From assembly GCA_947649575.1 (NCBI GenBank), contig CANSRZ010000005.1:62001-126000 (forward strand): a stretch of 64,000 nt of DNA, given 5' to 3'. A model generated the notes under the pieces. That model was not told the DNA's origin, made no database searches, and saw nothing but the letters and a program-made list of their open reading frames with translations. Positions within the stretch are counted from its first letter, which is position 1. Every line of letters begins with the position of its first letter. This DNA comes from an uncultured Clostridia bacterium (lineage in GTDB: Bacteria > Bacillota > Clostridia > Christensenellales > UBA1242). Below are positions 25,369 through 33,502 of the stretch, piece by piece. A program made the translations under genes and the position numbers.

Positions 25369-26071
25369 ATTTTTCATTTTTTGAGGGATCTTCTGATTTT
25401 GCAAGTTTAACTTTTTTGCGTTCTTTTTTAAAAAGTAAGCGTTTTAACATGCGACCAATTTTGTTGTTAACTTTTAAATTGACTGCTATTGTTACAAAGA
25501 ATGCTATAAGTTGATAGCCTGCACCAATTACAAAGATTAAAACAATGGATTGCACCTTAATAAGCGAAACATACAGGCTTATGCAGGTGAGCCATCCAAA
25601 AGCGGACAGGCTGATAACTTCTAACATTTTGTGTATGACGCCAATATATATGCAAACGCTAAGTGCTGAAAGAGGGGTGATATAGAGATATAGCAGCCAT
25701 TTATTGAATGCAGTTACGCCTACAATGCCAAGCACATAAATTGCTATGCTTGCAAGGCCAAACATAATTGCATTTGCAAGCAGAAGCATTGTGAAGTTAA
25801 AAATATTTTTCTTGCGTTTATCCAAATGAGATTTAATTTCAACCATTTCTGTTGTTTCAACTGTGGCAGGGCTGAGCAAGTCATCAACTTTAATTCCATA
25901 GATATCAGCAATTTGTTTTAATATAAAAACGCTAGGAATAGTTTCACCATTTTCCCATTTGCTTATATTTTTGTTGCTATATTGCAGTTTCTTTGCAAGG
26001 TCAAGCTGGCTAAGGCCTGCTTTTTTTCTGTAATTTGCAAGATTTACTGCTATTATTTCTTTTTCATCCAT
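25367..26071 (-). CDS. XRE-type HTH regulator with membrane domain
   Basis: A 234-residue protein with an N-terminal HTH (NLANYRKKAGLSQLDLAKKL, SNKNISKWENGETIPS, LKQIADIYGIKVDDLL), a linker, then four or five hydrophobic helices from about 90 to 205 and a lysine-rich tail. It has the same design as the interrupted protein at 5234, whose HTH it matches, so it may be the intact paralogue. Membrane-tethered XRE proteins are thought to sense envelope state; that is inference. No strong ribosome site precedes ATG. It is divergent from the second degV. Confidence 0.85.
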   Translation of the reverse strand: MDEKEIIAVNLANYRKKAGLSQLDLAKKLQYSNKNISKWENGETIPSVFILKQIADIYGIKVDDLLSPATVETTEMVEIKSHLDKRKKNIFNFTMLLLANAIMFGLASIAIYVLGIVGVTAFNKWLLYLYITPLSALSVCIYIGVIHKMLEVISLSAFGWLTCISLYVSLIKVQSIVLIFVIGAGYQLIAFFVTIAVNLKVNNKIGRMLKRLLFKKERKKVKLAKSEDPSKNEK

Positions 26072-26264
26072 ATTGATATATTATATACAAAAACAATATG
26101 TTTTCAAAGCGATTTTGCCTGTATTTATTATATTTTTGTCAAATTCGCTTTAAAAGCGAAATGATTTTTTAAGTTTAGACTCGAATTTGCTGTTTCGCTT
26201 GTAAAAATTGTTATTAAAAAGTAAACTAATCGTGTAAAAACTAAAAAGTTTTAAGGAGTTGTAA

Positions 26265-27125
26265 ATGAATAAAGTAAAAATAATAACTGACAATTGTTCA
26301 AGTTTATCTAAAAAAGAACTCGCTGAGTTAGGCGTTGATTATGTTCAAATGTTTGTAAATGTTAATGATATTTCTTGCGAGGCATTTGATTATCCTTGTG
26401 AGGATCCTAAACAATTTTATCAAGACATTGCTCATGCTGAAAAATGTTCAACAAGTTGCGTGAACACTCAAACTTTTGTTGATGCTTTTGAGAAATATGT
26501 CAAGGACGGCGTTGATGTTTTTTATGTGGGACTTTCAGGTGGGCTTAGCTGTACTTATGATAATGCACTTCATGCGGCAATCGAAATCAATGAAAAATAC
26601 GGCGAACATGTTTATGTAGCTGACAGTTTATCAGGAAGCTATGGCATTGGCAAGATGGTGAGATTTGCTGTAAAACTAGCTAATAACGGAAAAAGCGCAA
26701 AAGAGATATATGATGCAATTCATAAAAACAATATGAAAGTGCTTGCTTTGTTTGCGCCAGGAGATTTGAAGTTTTTGGTTAAGTGCGGACGTTTAAGCAA
26801 ACTTGCGGGCAGTGTTGGTTCATTACTTAAAATTGTTCCTATTATTTCTACTGATGAGGATGGCAAGCTTAAAGTTATTTCAAAAGCGATTGGGCGTAAA
26901 CGTGCTATGAAAACGATTGAAAGCATGATTTTAGAACAAGCCGATTTGACGACTCCTGAAACAATTTATATTGGGCATACTGGGCAGGAGGAAGAAGCAA
27001 AAGAGCTGGCAGAAATTCTTAAAACGCATGCGCCTTGCAAAGAAATAGAAATCGGCTGGATTGACTACACAATGGGTTGTGCTTGCGGGCCAGAAACGCT
27101 TGCTGTGTTTGTAACAAAAAAATAA
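26265..27125 (+). CDS. DegV family fatty-acid-binding protein (paralogue 2)
   Basis: A 286-residue DegV/FakB with IITDNCSSLSKKELAELGVD, STSCVNTQTFVDAFEKYVKD, VADSLSGSYGIGKMVRFAVK and the loop LKFLVKCGRLSKLAGSVGSL, then HTGQEEEAKELAEIL. Ends with GCACGPETLAVF. AAGGAGTTG precedes ATG. Monocistronic; the downstream long hairpin at 27226-27274 is shared with the convergent SDR gene. More diverged from paralogues 1 and 3 than they are from each other. Confidence 0.92.
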   Translation: MNKVKIITDNCSSLSKKELAELGVDYVQMFVNVNDISCEAFDYPCEDPKQFYQDIAHAEKCSTSCVNTQTFVDAFEKYVKDGVDVFYVGLSGGLSCTYDNALHAAIEINEKYGEHVYVADSLSGSYGIGKMVRFAVKLANNGKSAKEIYDAIHKNNMKVLALFAPGDLKFLVKCGRLSKLAGSVGSLLKIVPIISTDEDGKLKVISKAIGRKRAMKTIESMILEQADLTTPETIYIGHTGQEEEAKELAEILKTHAPCKEIEIGWIDYTMGCACGPETLAVFVTKK

Positions 27126-27225
27126 ATTTTTTGCTAGTATATACAAGTTTTTAAATTAAATTAGTTTAGCGTTATATGCATAGATGATAAAATAAAGACA
27201 AACATTATAATAAAAATAAGAAGCC

Positions 27226-27313
27226 AAAACAAGCCATTCAATAAAAACAAAATTTTTATTGAATGGCTTGTTTTAAATTTTCTTTTGGTTACGTTTCTTG
27301 TTAAGAAAAGTAA
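27226..27313 (-). repeat. Composite two-hairpin element, copy 2
   Basis: Read on the minus strand, hairpin 1 is TTACTTTTCTTAAC plus AAGAAACGTAA (27289-27313), hairpin 2 has 22-bp perfect arms (27226-27247, 27253-27274) with a five-base loop. It is the same order as at 4327-4417, with a different second-stem sequence. Lies between two convergent genes. Confidence 0.7.
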
Positions 27314-27323
27314 TACATAAAAA

Positions 27324-28070
27324 TTATTCAAACAAAACTGCACCGCCGTTGACGGAGAGGGTGTGACCAGTGATGTATGATGCTCCGTCAGAGGCAAGGA
27401 AGAGTGCGGATGAAGCAATCTCTTCTGGTCTGCCTGAGCGATTAAGCGGAATATGTTTGCAAAGTGCTTTTATTTCGCTAGGTGAATAGCATGCCGTCAT
27501 TGGCGTTGCAATGTTGCCTGGGGCTATGGCATTCACGCGAATATTAAAACTTCCCACTTCTTTTGCAAGAGATTCTGTCAAAGCAATAATGCCTGCTTTT
27601 GCAGCAGAGTAAGGAGCGCTACAACTTGAACCCTCTTCGCCATAAATTGATGAGATATTGATGATATTTCCATGCTTTTGTTTTATAAAATATTTCAAGC
27701 ATTCACGATTGCATATGATTGTTCCTAAAAGGTTGATGTCCAGAACATTTATAATATCTTCGTCTGATTTTTCTATCAATAAAGTTTCAGATTCAGCAAT
27801 GCCTGCGTTGGCAACAAGACAATCTATGTATTCAAAGTCAGCAAAAATTTTAGCAAATGTTTTTGCTATTTCTTTTGGCTTTGAAATGTCAAGCTTATAT
27901 GCTTTTATGCTCACGTTTTCATGCGAAAGCTCTTTGATAAGTTTGTCGCAGTTTTGGTTATGATAGGTGAGAGCAAGATTATAGCCAGCTTGTGCAAATG
28001 CTTTTGCTGTTGCTGAGCCTATTCCGCCTGCTGCTCCTGTGATGATAACTGTTTTTTTTAACATATCCAT
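27324..28070 (-). CDS. Short-chain dehydrogenase/reductase (FabG-like)
   Basis: A 248-residue NAD(P)-dependent oxidoreductase. VIITGAAGGIGSATA is the nucleotide loop, LVANAGIAES the NAG motif, INISSIYGEEGSSCSAPYSA with YSAAK the catalytic Ser/Tyr/Lys, and VNAIAPGNIATPM follows. It resembles FabG 3-ketoacyl reductases. The start overlaps the degV stop by 13 bases, so the two are translated together, suggesting a shared fatty-acid theme; that link is inference. Confidence 0.9.
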   Translation of the reverse strand: MDMLKKTVIITGAAGGIGSATAKAFAQAGYNLALTYHNQNCDKLIKELSHENVSIKAYKLDISKPKEIAKTFAKIFADFEYIDCLVANAGIAESETLLIEKSDEDIINVLDINLLGTIICNRECLKYFIKQKHGNIINISSIYGEEGSSCSAPYSAAKAGIIALTESLAKEVGSFNIRVNAIAPGNIATPMTACYSPSEIKALCKHIPLNRSGRPEEIASSALFLASDGASYITGHTLSVNGGAVLFE

Positions 28071-28879
28071 GCTACTCCTATTGCTGGGCCTATATGTGCG
28101 GCAATAACTGGCCCAAGTTCGCCCTCATAAGTAGGCACTCCGTTAAATTTGTCTTTGATTGCACTTTTAAGCTGGTCAAAAAATTTTGTGTTGGCAATAT
28201 GAATTAAAAATAATTTTTTGATATTTTGCGGAATCATTGCTATTATCTCCTGAATTGCTTTTGCAATGCCCAATGTCTTTTTGGCACAGCCTAAAACTCC
28301 TGCTTTGAACGAAAGAATAGGTTTTAAGTTTAAAAGCGTGCCAAGTGTTGCACTAACTTTGCCAATTCGTCCGCCACGTTTAAGATATTCTAAACTGTCT
28401 GGCACAAAAGTTATTTGGCTGTTCAATTGAAGTTTTTCAATCTCTTCAACAATAGCCTGGCGGGTGTAACCTTTGTTAATCATTTCAATGGTTTCCATAA
28501 TATATCCAAAAGTTACTTGTGCGCAAGATTTTGAGTCAATGATAGTTATTTTCTCAGGACAAGAGCATTGCGCTTTTGCTAAGTTTGCCACGCTGTAAGT
28601 TCCAGACAGGGTGTAAGAAATTGTATAAACTATTGCTTCGTTGCCATCTTCAATAACTTTATTAAATTCGTCAATAAAAACTTGAAGTGATGGCTGACTG
28701 GTTTTTGGGAAAATCTTTGTTCTAGTAAATTTTTCAAAAAAACTATCAAAGCTTCCTGGATAACCCTCATCAAACTCGTCATCATCAAACAGAACTCGCA
28801 GAGGAATAACTTTTATATCATTTGCTTTTGCAAATTCCATAGGAATATATGCGGTGGAATCAGTTAAAATTTTAATCAT
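28058..28879 (-). CDS. DegV family fatty-acid-binding protein (paralogue 3)
   Basis: A 273-residue DegV/FakB: ILTDSTAYIPMEFAKANDIK, TKIFPKTSQPSLQVFIDEFN, then LEYLKRGGRIGKVSATLGTL with LLNLKPILSFKAGVL. Ends GAAHIGPAIG-like (VIAAHIGPAIGVAWIC), matching the conserved HxGPG end. AAGGAGTTAT precedes the start. First gene of a two-gene operon with the SDR. Confidence 0.92.
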   Translation of the reverse strand: MIKILTDSTAYIPMEFAKANDIKVIPLRVLFDDDEFDEGYPGSFDSFFEKFTRTKIFPKTSQPSLQVFIDEFNKVIEDGNEAIVYTISYTLSGTYSVANLAKAQCSCPEKITIIDSKSCAQVTFGYIMETIEMINKGYTRQAIVEEIEKLQLNSQITFVPDSLEYLKRGGRIGKVSATLGTLLNLKPILSFKAGVLGCAKKTLGIAKAIQEIIAMIPQNIKKLFLIHIANTKFFDQLKSAIKDKFNGVPTYEGELGPVIAAHIGPAIGVAWIC

Positions 28880-28954
28880 TGAATATAACTCCTTATTTTT
28901 AAGGTTAATATAATTGTAGCATAAATTAAATATATTTCAAAATACTTTGAAATA

Positions 28955-29617
28955 TTATTTTTTTGCTAATTTGTGGCTTTCTTCTATCAAAGCAAATATT
29001 TCTTGATTTGGCATTGAGTTGTCCAATAAAATGGATATCCAATTTTTCTTGTTCATATGATAAGCTGGAAATATGTTTTTTAAATTTATTATTTCATCTG
29101 TATTGCGGTTTGTTCTGATTATCAAAATTTCAACTAGGTCTTTGGTTTGTAAGCCAATTTTATTGCCTGCTATTTTGACAAATAGGCAATACCATTTTCG
29201 ATTGTCCGCTCTTCTGCAAATTGCATTGTTGTCAAACTTCTCCCATAGAAATTCAAGTTTGTCATGATGAACATTTTCTATGTAATCAATAACAGCCCGT
29301 GTTTGCAGATTTTTAAAAACATCACGTTCAAAACAATTGTCACAGACTGCTTGCAAAATGGCTTTATATTCCTCTCTGATTTGTCCAACAAAATTGCCCG
29401 TTGCATTTTCATTTAAAAAAAGAGTGTAAGGCTCGTTAAGTTCAAGGTCAAGCAGTTGGCTTTCTATTTTGTCGGGGAGTGAAATTATAATTGTTAATAA
29501 AAATTGTGCGTTGAAAAGTTTTGTTTGATAGACAAAAGTTTCGCCTTGTTTTTTAAAGCCGAATTGTAACAATTTGTGTGCATTTGCAATTTTGTTTTTG
29601 AATATTGTGTTTATCAT
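28955..29617 (-). CDS. YjbR/MmcQ-fold protein with extra N-terminal domain
   Basis: The C-terminal 110 residues are a YjbR/MmcQ domain (double-wing DNA-binding-like fold): RADNRKWYCLFVKIAGNKIG, then PAYHMNKKNWISILLDNSMP and IFALIEESHKLA, all conserved in the family. The N-terminal 100 residues (LQFGFKKQGETFVYQTKLFN) are a separate beta-rich domain often found with YjbR in longer members. The role is unknown. Monocistronic. Confidence 0.75.
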   Translation of the reverse strand: MINTIFKNKIANAHKLLQFGFKKQGETFVYQTKLFNAQFLLTIIISLPDKIESQLLDLELNEPYTLFLNENATGNFVGQIREEYKAILQAVCDNCFERDVFKNLQTRAVIDYIENVHHDKLEFLWEKFDNNAICRRADNRKWYCLFVKIAGNKIGLQTKDLVEILIIRTNRNTDEIINLKNIFPAYHMNKKNWISILLDNSMPNQEIFALIEESHKLAKK

Positions 29618-29698
29618 AGTTTTTTGTTATTTGCCAAACAGGTGACAATGGCACTTTCTAGAAAGAATAAAGTATTTCCTTTTATTTATATGCTTTCT

Positions 29699-30002
29699 GA
29701 TAGTTATGCAAACTAAGTTTGCCGCAAGCGCTTGGGCTTAAGTTGTACGGATAAAATTGATTTTTGTAATCTGTTTGTTGACAGTCGTGCAACATTTGGT
29801 TGCCTGTTATGAACGGATAAAGTTTTTGTTTTAATTTAGCATGTAGACAGTCGTGCAACATTTGGTTGCCTGTTATGAACGGATAAAACATAAATTGAAA
29901 AAATGATTGTTGATAGTCGCGCAGCGCTTGGGCTGCTGTTATGAACGGATAAAGCATAAATTGAAAAAATGATTGTTGACATTCGCGCAGCGCTTGGGCT
30001 GC
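29699..30002 (+). repeat. Array of five ~66-bp hairpin repeats next to tRNA-Pro
   Basis: Units start at 29699, 29780, 29846, 29912 and 29978. Each has GACAGTCG, a short stem-loop and then GTTATGAACGGATAAA, followed by about 24 AT-rich bases. Stems differ but stay paired: GCAAAC/GTTTGC-like, GCAAC/GTTGC (twice), GCAGC/GCTGC (twice). The last unit abuts the encoded CCA of tRNA-Pro. Not a CRISPR: the AT-rich parts of units 3 and 4 are nearly identical. Confidence 0.85.
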
Positions 30003-30077
<75 letters not shown>

Positions 30078-30256
30078 ATAGTTTTATGCTCACAAAAATA
30101 TTATAGCATATTTATTGCTTGAAATAGCAAATTTTGTTAAGAAGTTTTCGTTTTTTTAATTAATTTATAAAAAAATAAAAATAATATAAAAAAATGCGTA
30201 AATTCGCTTTGAAAAATTTGTTAAATTTTGTAAAATGTTTGTGAGGTAGGTTTGAT
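30078..30256. other. AT-rich gap upstream of the fusion gene
   Basis: No gene is seen. It holds the tRNA-Pro upstream region and the leader of the next gene (GTGAGGTAGG close to ATG 30257). Confidence 0.5.
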
Positions 30257-31750
30257 ATGATACGTAAAATAAAAGTTATTATTGATAGCGATACTGCAAA
30301 TGAAATTGATGATTCATTTGCTTTAAGTTATGCACTTGCAAACAATGATGTGCTTGATATTAAGGCAATTACGATTGCTCCTTTTACGGCTGGCTATAAA
30401 CATATTTCACCTAGGGATAGCATTCTTGAAAGCAAGAGTGAAGCAAATCGTGTATTGCGTCTTATGGGCATAAAAGATCCAACTCTTGTTTTAAAGGGCA
30501 GTGAGGGTTATCTTTCTGATGGATATAAAGAGGTTACTCCTGCTGTGGAAAAAATTATTGAACTTGGCAAAAAAGGCAAGTTGACTGTTGTTGCTCTTGG
30601 CGTTTTAACAAACATAGCAATTGCTATTTCAAAAGAGCCTAAAATTGCAGAAAACTTGACTGTTGTTTGGCTTGGAACAAAAAATTTGTTACATGATGAA
30701 TTTGGCGATAGCAATTATCGCTTTGATAAAACTGCTTTTGAAAAAGTTATTAAAAGTAAGGTGAACTTGACAATTGTTCCAAACTATATTGGCAAGTTTA
30801 TTGTGACCAGTGCGGAAGAACTTAAAAAGAATGTTGCCGTTAATGACATTGGCAGATATCTTCTCAGATTGTTCCAAAATGCAAATTATCCAACTGATCT
30901 TGCAAGCGTTAAAACAATCTATGACATTGCGCCTGTTGCTTATGTTGTTCATCCAGAAATGTTTGATTGCAAGTCAATTCCTGCAAACTATATTTTGAAA
31001 GAGCAAAAGAAAACTTTGATGTCAAGAAGAATAAATTATGTTTATGATATGGCTCCAAACAATGTTGTATGGGCTGATTTCACAAACAAAATTTCAACTA
31101 TTCAAAACGCAATAACACCTCCACAAATTTTCTTTACATCTAATACATATTTTGGAGATGCAAAACAGATTAGAACTAAGCTTACGCCTTATAAAACTTT
31201 GGAAGAGATGGATGCTGATTTAATTAAAAAATGGAACAGCGTTGTTGGGCCAAAAGATACAGTTTATCATATTGGAGATTTTGGCAAATATCGTTATATT
31301 AAACAACTTAACGGCAAAATACATCTAATTTGTGGCAATCACGAAAAATGGGTTTACGGCCGTGACTTTGAGGGTTTTAGAAAACAATTGTTGGATTTGG
31401 GCTTTGCTGAAGTTTATAAAGCAGGAATCTTTCTTGATAGCAAGGAACTTGGCGAAAAAGTGTTCTTAACTTATAAGCCAAAGGATTGCAAGAAAAATTG
31501 TATGAATTTGTTTGGTCAAATGCAATCATTGAGTTCAATTATTCCAAATGGCTTTAATGTCAGCGTGCTTTATAATGACTTTAAGCCAGTTTCAACAGCG
31601 CAAGTTAAGTCTAATTTGACATTCCTTAAAAAAGTGCAGGATGCTCAAATTAATGAGGGGAAAGAAGAGAATAATCAAGTGGTGCTTCACTCTTTGACTG
31701 AGGAAGAAGAACTTAAATATATTCTTGATACTCTTAAAGATGAGGATTAA
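30257..31750 (+). CDS. Nucleoside hydrolase fused to a degenerate calcineurin-like phosphoesterase domain
   Basis: Residues 1-285 are an inosine/uridine-type nucleoside hydrolase: IIDSDTANEIDDSFALSYAL (calcium-binding Asp cluster, D10, D12, D18, D19), VVALGVLTNIAIAI, DEFG near 147, and YDIAPVAYVVHPE with the late Asp near 223. Residues 290-460 resemble the small calcineurin-like phosphoesterases: FFTSNTYFGD, EEMDADLIKKWNSVVGPKDT, VYHIGDFGKY, HLICGNHEKW, FLTYKP, MNLFGQMQ, FNVSVLYNDFKPVS. GD and GNHE remain, but DxH is NxY, the first late His is Thr, and GHxH is GQMQ, so metal binding should be lost. Hydrolase likely active; the C-domain may be a sensor or a relic. Confidence 0.8.
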   Translation: MIRKIKVIIDSDTANEIDDSFALSYALANNDVLDIKAITIAPFTAGYKHISPRDSILESKSEANRVLRLMGIKDPTLVLKGSEGYLSDGYKEVTPAVEKIIELGKKGKLTVVALGVLTNIAIAISKEPKIAENLTVVWLGTKNLLHDEFGDSNYRFDKTAFEKVIKSKVNLTIVPNYIGKFIVTSAEELKKNVAVNDIGRYLLRLFQNANYPTDLASVKTIYDIAPVAYVVHPEMFDCKSIPANYILKEQKKTLMSRRINYVYDMAPNNVVWADFTNKISTIQNAITPPQIFFTSNTYFGDAKQIRTKLTPYKTLEEMDADLIKKWNSVVGPKDTVYHIGDFGKYRYIKQLNGKIHLICGNHEKWVYGRDFEGFRKQLLDLGFAEVYKAGIFLDSKELGEKVFLTYKPKDCKKNCMNLFGQMQSLSSIIPNGFNVSVLYNDFKPVSTAQVKSNLTFLKKVQDAQINEGKEENNQVVLHSLTEEEELKYILDTLKDED

Positions 31751-31780
31751 TAAAAAATCTAGCGATTGCTAGATTTTTTA
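31751..31780 (+). terminator. Terminator after the fusion gene
   Basis: Perfect inverted repeat TAAAAAATCTAGC / GCTAGATTTTTTA. Confidence 0.85.
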
Positions 31781-31793
31781 GTTGTTGTAATTT

Positions 31794-32020
31794 GATAGAA
31801 GTGTCTTGGTTGGAATTGTTGTGACTAATTAGGATTGTATTTCTCATGAAGTTATAAGACGGACGACAGTAATATGCTCTATTTGTTATGACCGATTATA
31901 ATTTTATTTTTAAAATTTGGATATAAGACAAACTGATGTACTAATCATAGTTGTTATGACCGATTATGATTGTATTTTTCATTAAGTTATAAGACAGACG
32001 GGCGACATTTGGTCGCTAGC
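31794..32020 (+). repeat. Second array of ~66-bp repeats (diverged)
   Basis: Units begin at 31794, 31858, 31927 and 31993 (spacing 64, 69, 66). The shared part is GTTATGACCGATTATGATTG plus TATTTTTCATTAAGTTATAA. The last has stem GCGAC-ATTTG-GTCGC. It is related in layout to the 29699 array but with another consensus. It supplies the last codons of the FakA-like gene on the minus strand. Confidence 0.75.
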
Positions 32021-32276
32021 CTTGTAGACCATTGGCTTGACGAATCATGTCCTCCACAACAATATCAAAAATCTCGCCAAGTGAAGAGCAGTATTCCAAA
32101 ACTTTCCATGGCTCATTAGTGTGAAAGTGGATTTTTATAAGCTCAGGATCGCCAACAGCTATTAAACAATCTCCCTCAAAATTGTTGTTAAAATAATCTC
32201 TAATCGCTTCTTCATTCAGGTCTTTTCCCTCAATCAAAAGTTGAGTGTCAAATCTGTATTCAATTTCTTCTTCCAT
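32016..32276 (-). CDS. Stand-alone FakA/DAK2 middle-domain protein
   Basis: An 86-residue protein matching only the middle region of FakA (YloV), the fatty acid kinase that works with DegV/FakB: RFDTQLLIEGKDLNEEAIRD, CLIAVGDPELIKIHFHTNEP, WKVLEYCSSLGEIFDIVVED. The HxH of the zinc site is kept (HFHTN) but the usual early Cys (YCTEF) is Asp here. No kinase domain lies nearby. ATG at 32276 follows GGAG; a 26-codon frame starting at 32340 behind CGGAGG overlaps it and may couple translation. Either a free regulatory domain or a gene fragment. Confidence 0.7.
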   Translation of the reverse strand: MEEEIEYRFDTQLLIEGKDLNEEAIRDYFNNNFEGDCLIAVGDPELIKIHFHTNEPWKVLEYCSSLGEIFDIVVEDMIRQANGLQG

Positions 32277-32340
32277 ATTTTTCTCCATGATTATAAGGCA
32301 CAACGATATCAAATTTTTTCACATCCATATTTTCTTCCAT
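32260..32340 (-). CDS. Short overlapping leader frame (26 codons)
   Basis: It starts at the ATG ending at 32340 after CGGAGG, reads MEENMDVKKFDIVVPYNHGE and stops at 32260, 17 bases inside the FakA-like gene in another frame. Its good ribosome site suggests it is translated and coupled to the next gene, or marks a frameshifted original N-terminus. Confidence 0.35.
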   Translation of the reverse strand: MEENMDVKKFDIVVPYNHGEKYGRRN

Positions 32341-32412
32341 AAAAATATAGCCTCCGATAAAAATATTATAGCATAATTTTATAAATTTTCAAAATGATAT
32401 GATATATTTTTG

Positions 32413-32967
32413 TTATAATATTGGCGTGCCATAAAAGTAGCTATATATTGCACAAGCGATTAAGAATATGACAAACAAAAATATGATAACATCTTGCAAA
32501 GTTATGGCTTGTTTTTTGGTTGCCACTTTGTTTGTTATATTCTTAACGCTTATAAAAATGTGAGTTACTCCAAACAATATAGAAAATGTTATAAGGGGAA
32601 TATTTAATAACATAACTCCGCTAAAAATAAAAATTGTTGTTGGCAAGATTGACAAAGACAAAGCTTTTAATTTATCATCTTTATTTTTACAAATAAGCCA
32701 AAAAGCCAGATATGCAATGGTTAATATTACGTTGACAGTTATATAAACGATGAAAGCATGCTTAAACCAAAAGTTGAAGTAAGTGTAGGGGATATTGAAT
32801 ATCATAAAAACTAAGCAACCATATCTTCCGATTTGCTCTAAAATCTCAACGCTTTTGTTTTGATAAGGCTTTGTGGTGTTTGCCTTTTTTGGATTTACTA
32901 AATAAAACAAGTTGGGAAGCAAAATTGCAATTATGATTGCAAGACCATAATAATTAAACCAATTCAT
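32413..32967 (-). CDS. Unknown polytopic membrane protein, 184 residues
   Basis: Not recognised. Five or six hydrophobic helices (about 5-23, 48-68, 72-95, 103-123, 126-140, 158-178) with short basic loops (NPKKANTTKPYQNKSVEILE, CKNKDDKLKA). No signature motif. No strong ribosome site precedes ATG. Confidence 0.65.
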   Translation of the reverse strand: MNWFNYYGLAIIIAILLPNLFYLVNPKKANTTKPYQNKSVEILEQIGRYGCLVFMIFNIPYTYFNFWFKHAFIVYITVNVILTIAYLAFWLICKNKDDKLKALSLSILPTTIFIFSGVMLLNIPLITFSILFGVTHIFISVKNITNKVATKKQAITLQDVIIFLFVIFLIACAIYSYFYGTPIL

Positions 32968-33133
32968 AGAATTATTATATCAAAAAAACGAACTTTTTCA
33001 AAGCATTTTGAAAAAGTTCGCTAAAATTAAAACGATGTTATTTTTCTATAACTTTTATACAGATTTTGTTCAGTGGGTAGAGATAGGATGATGCGTTTAG
33101 AAAACAAGATGGTAGTTTGTTTTTAGCCAAAGC

Positions 33134-33236
33134 CTTTCTTCGCAAGAGAGTTCGCACAAAATGCTTTAGCATTTTCGTTTGGTGCGAGAAAGCAAAAAGA
33201 TGGCGTTAAGTCGTAGTTTTTCGTAAGAAAAACATA
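33134..33236 (+). repeat. Structured hairpin element B, copy 1, beside tRNA-Tyr
   Basis: Outer arms CTTTCT (33134) and AGAAAG (33192), stem CGCAC/GTGCG, inner stem AAAATGC/GCATTTT and conserved TTTCGTTTGGT. A second hairpin GTTTTT-CGTAA-GAAAAAC follows. The copy at 44449-44555 has different stem sequences that still pair. It lies just downstream of tRNA-Tyr on the opposite strand. Confidence 0.65.
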
Positions 33237-33261
33237 GACAAAATAGCCTATGTTTTTGCTG

Positions 33262-33346
33262 TGGTGGGCAGAGATGGATTCGAACCATCGAAGACGTAGT
33301 CGTCGGATTTACAGTCCGATGCATTTGGCCGCTCTGCAATCTGCCC
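33262..33346 (-). tRNA. tRNA-Tyr (anticodon GTA)
   Basis: Acceptor GGGCAGA/TCTGCCC, loop CTGTAAA, long variable arm, encoded CCA. Confidence 0.95.
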
Positions 33347-33502
33347 ATATAATCAAAAACTTGCATTTTCTGCAAGCTGATTTGTTAAAATAGGGGGTTG
33401 CCAAACTGCTTAATTGGGGTTTAAGTAGTTTGGCGTTTTCTCTTTTATATAAGAGAAAGGAGGTATAGATTATCAACACCTTTTGGGAGGAGGGTGTTGA
33501 TA

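Noticed and set aside
29682-29957. A protein of 91 residues on the minus strand with repeated LYPFITGNQMLHDC units
   Set aside because: It is the translation of the 66-bp DNA repeat; there is no ribosome site or domain, and the period is explained by the repeat.
29699-30002. CRISPR array
   Set aside because: The 66-bp units look CRISPR-like in period, but the 24-base parts of units 3 and 4 are almost the same, the repeats vary in the stem, and there is no cas gene.
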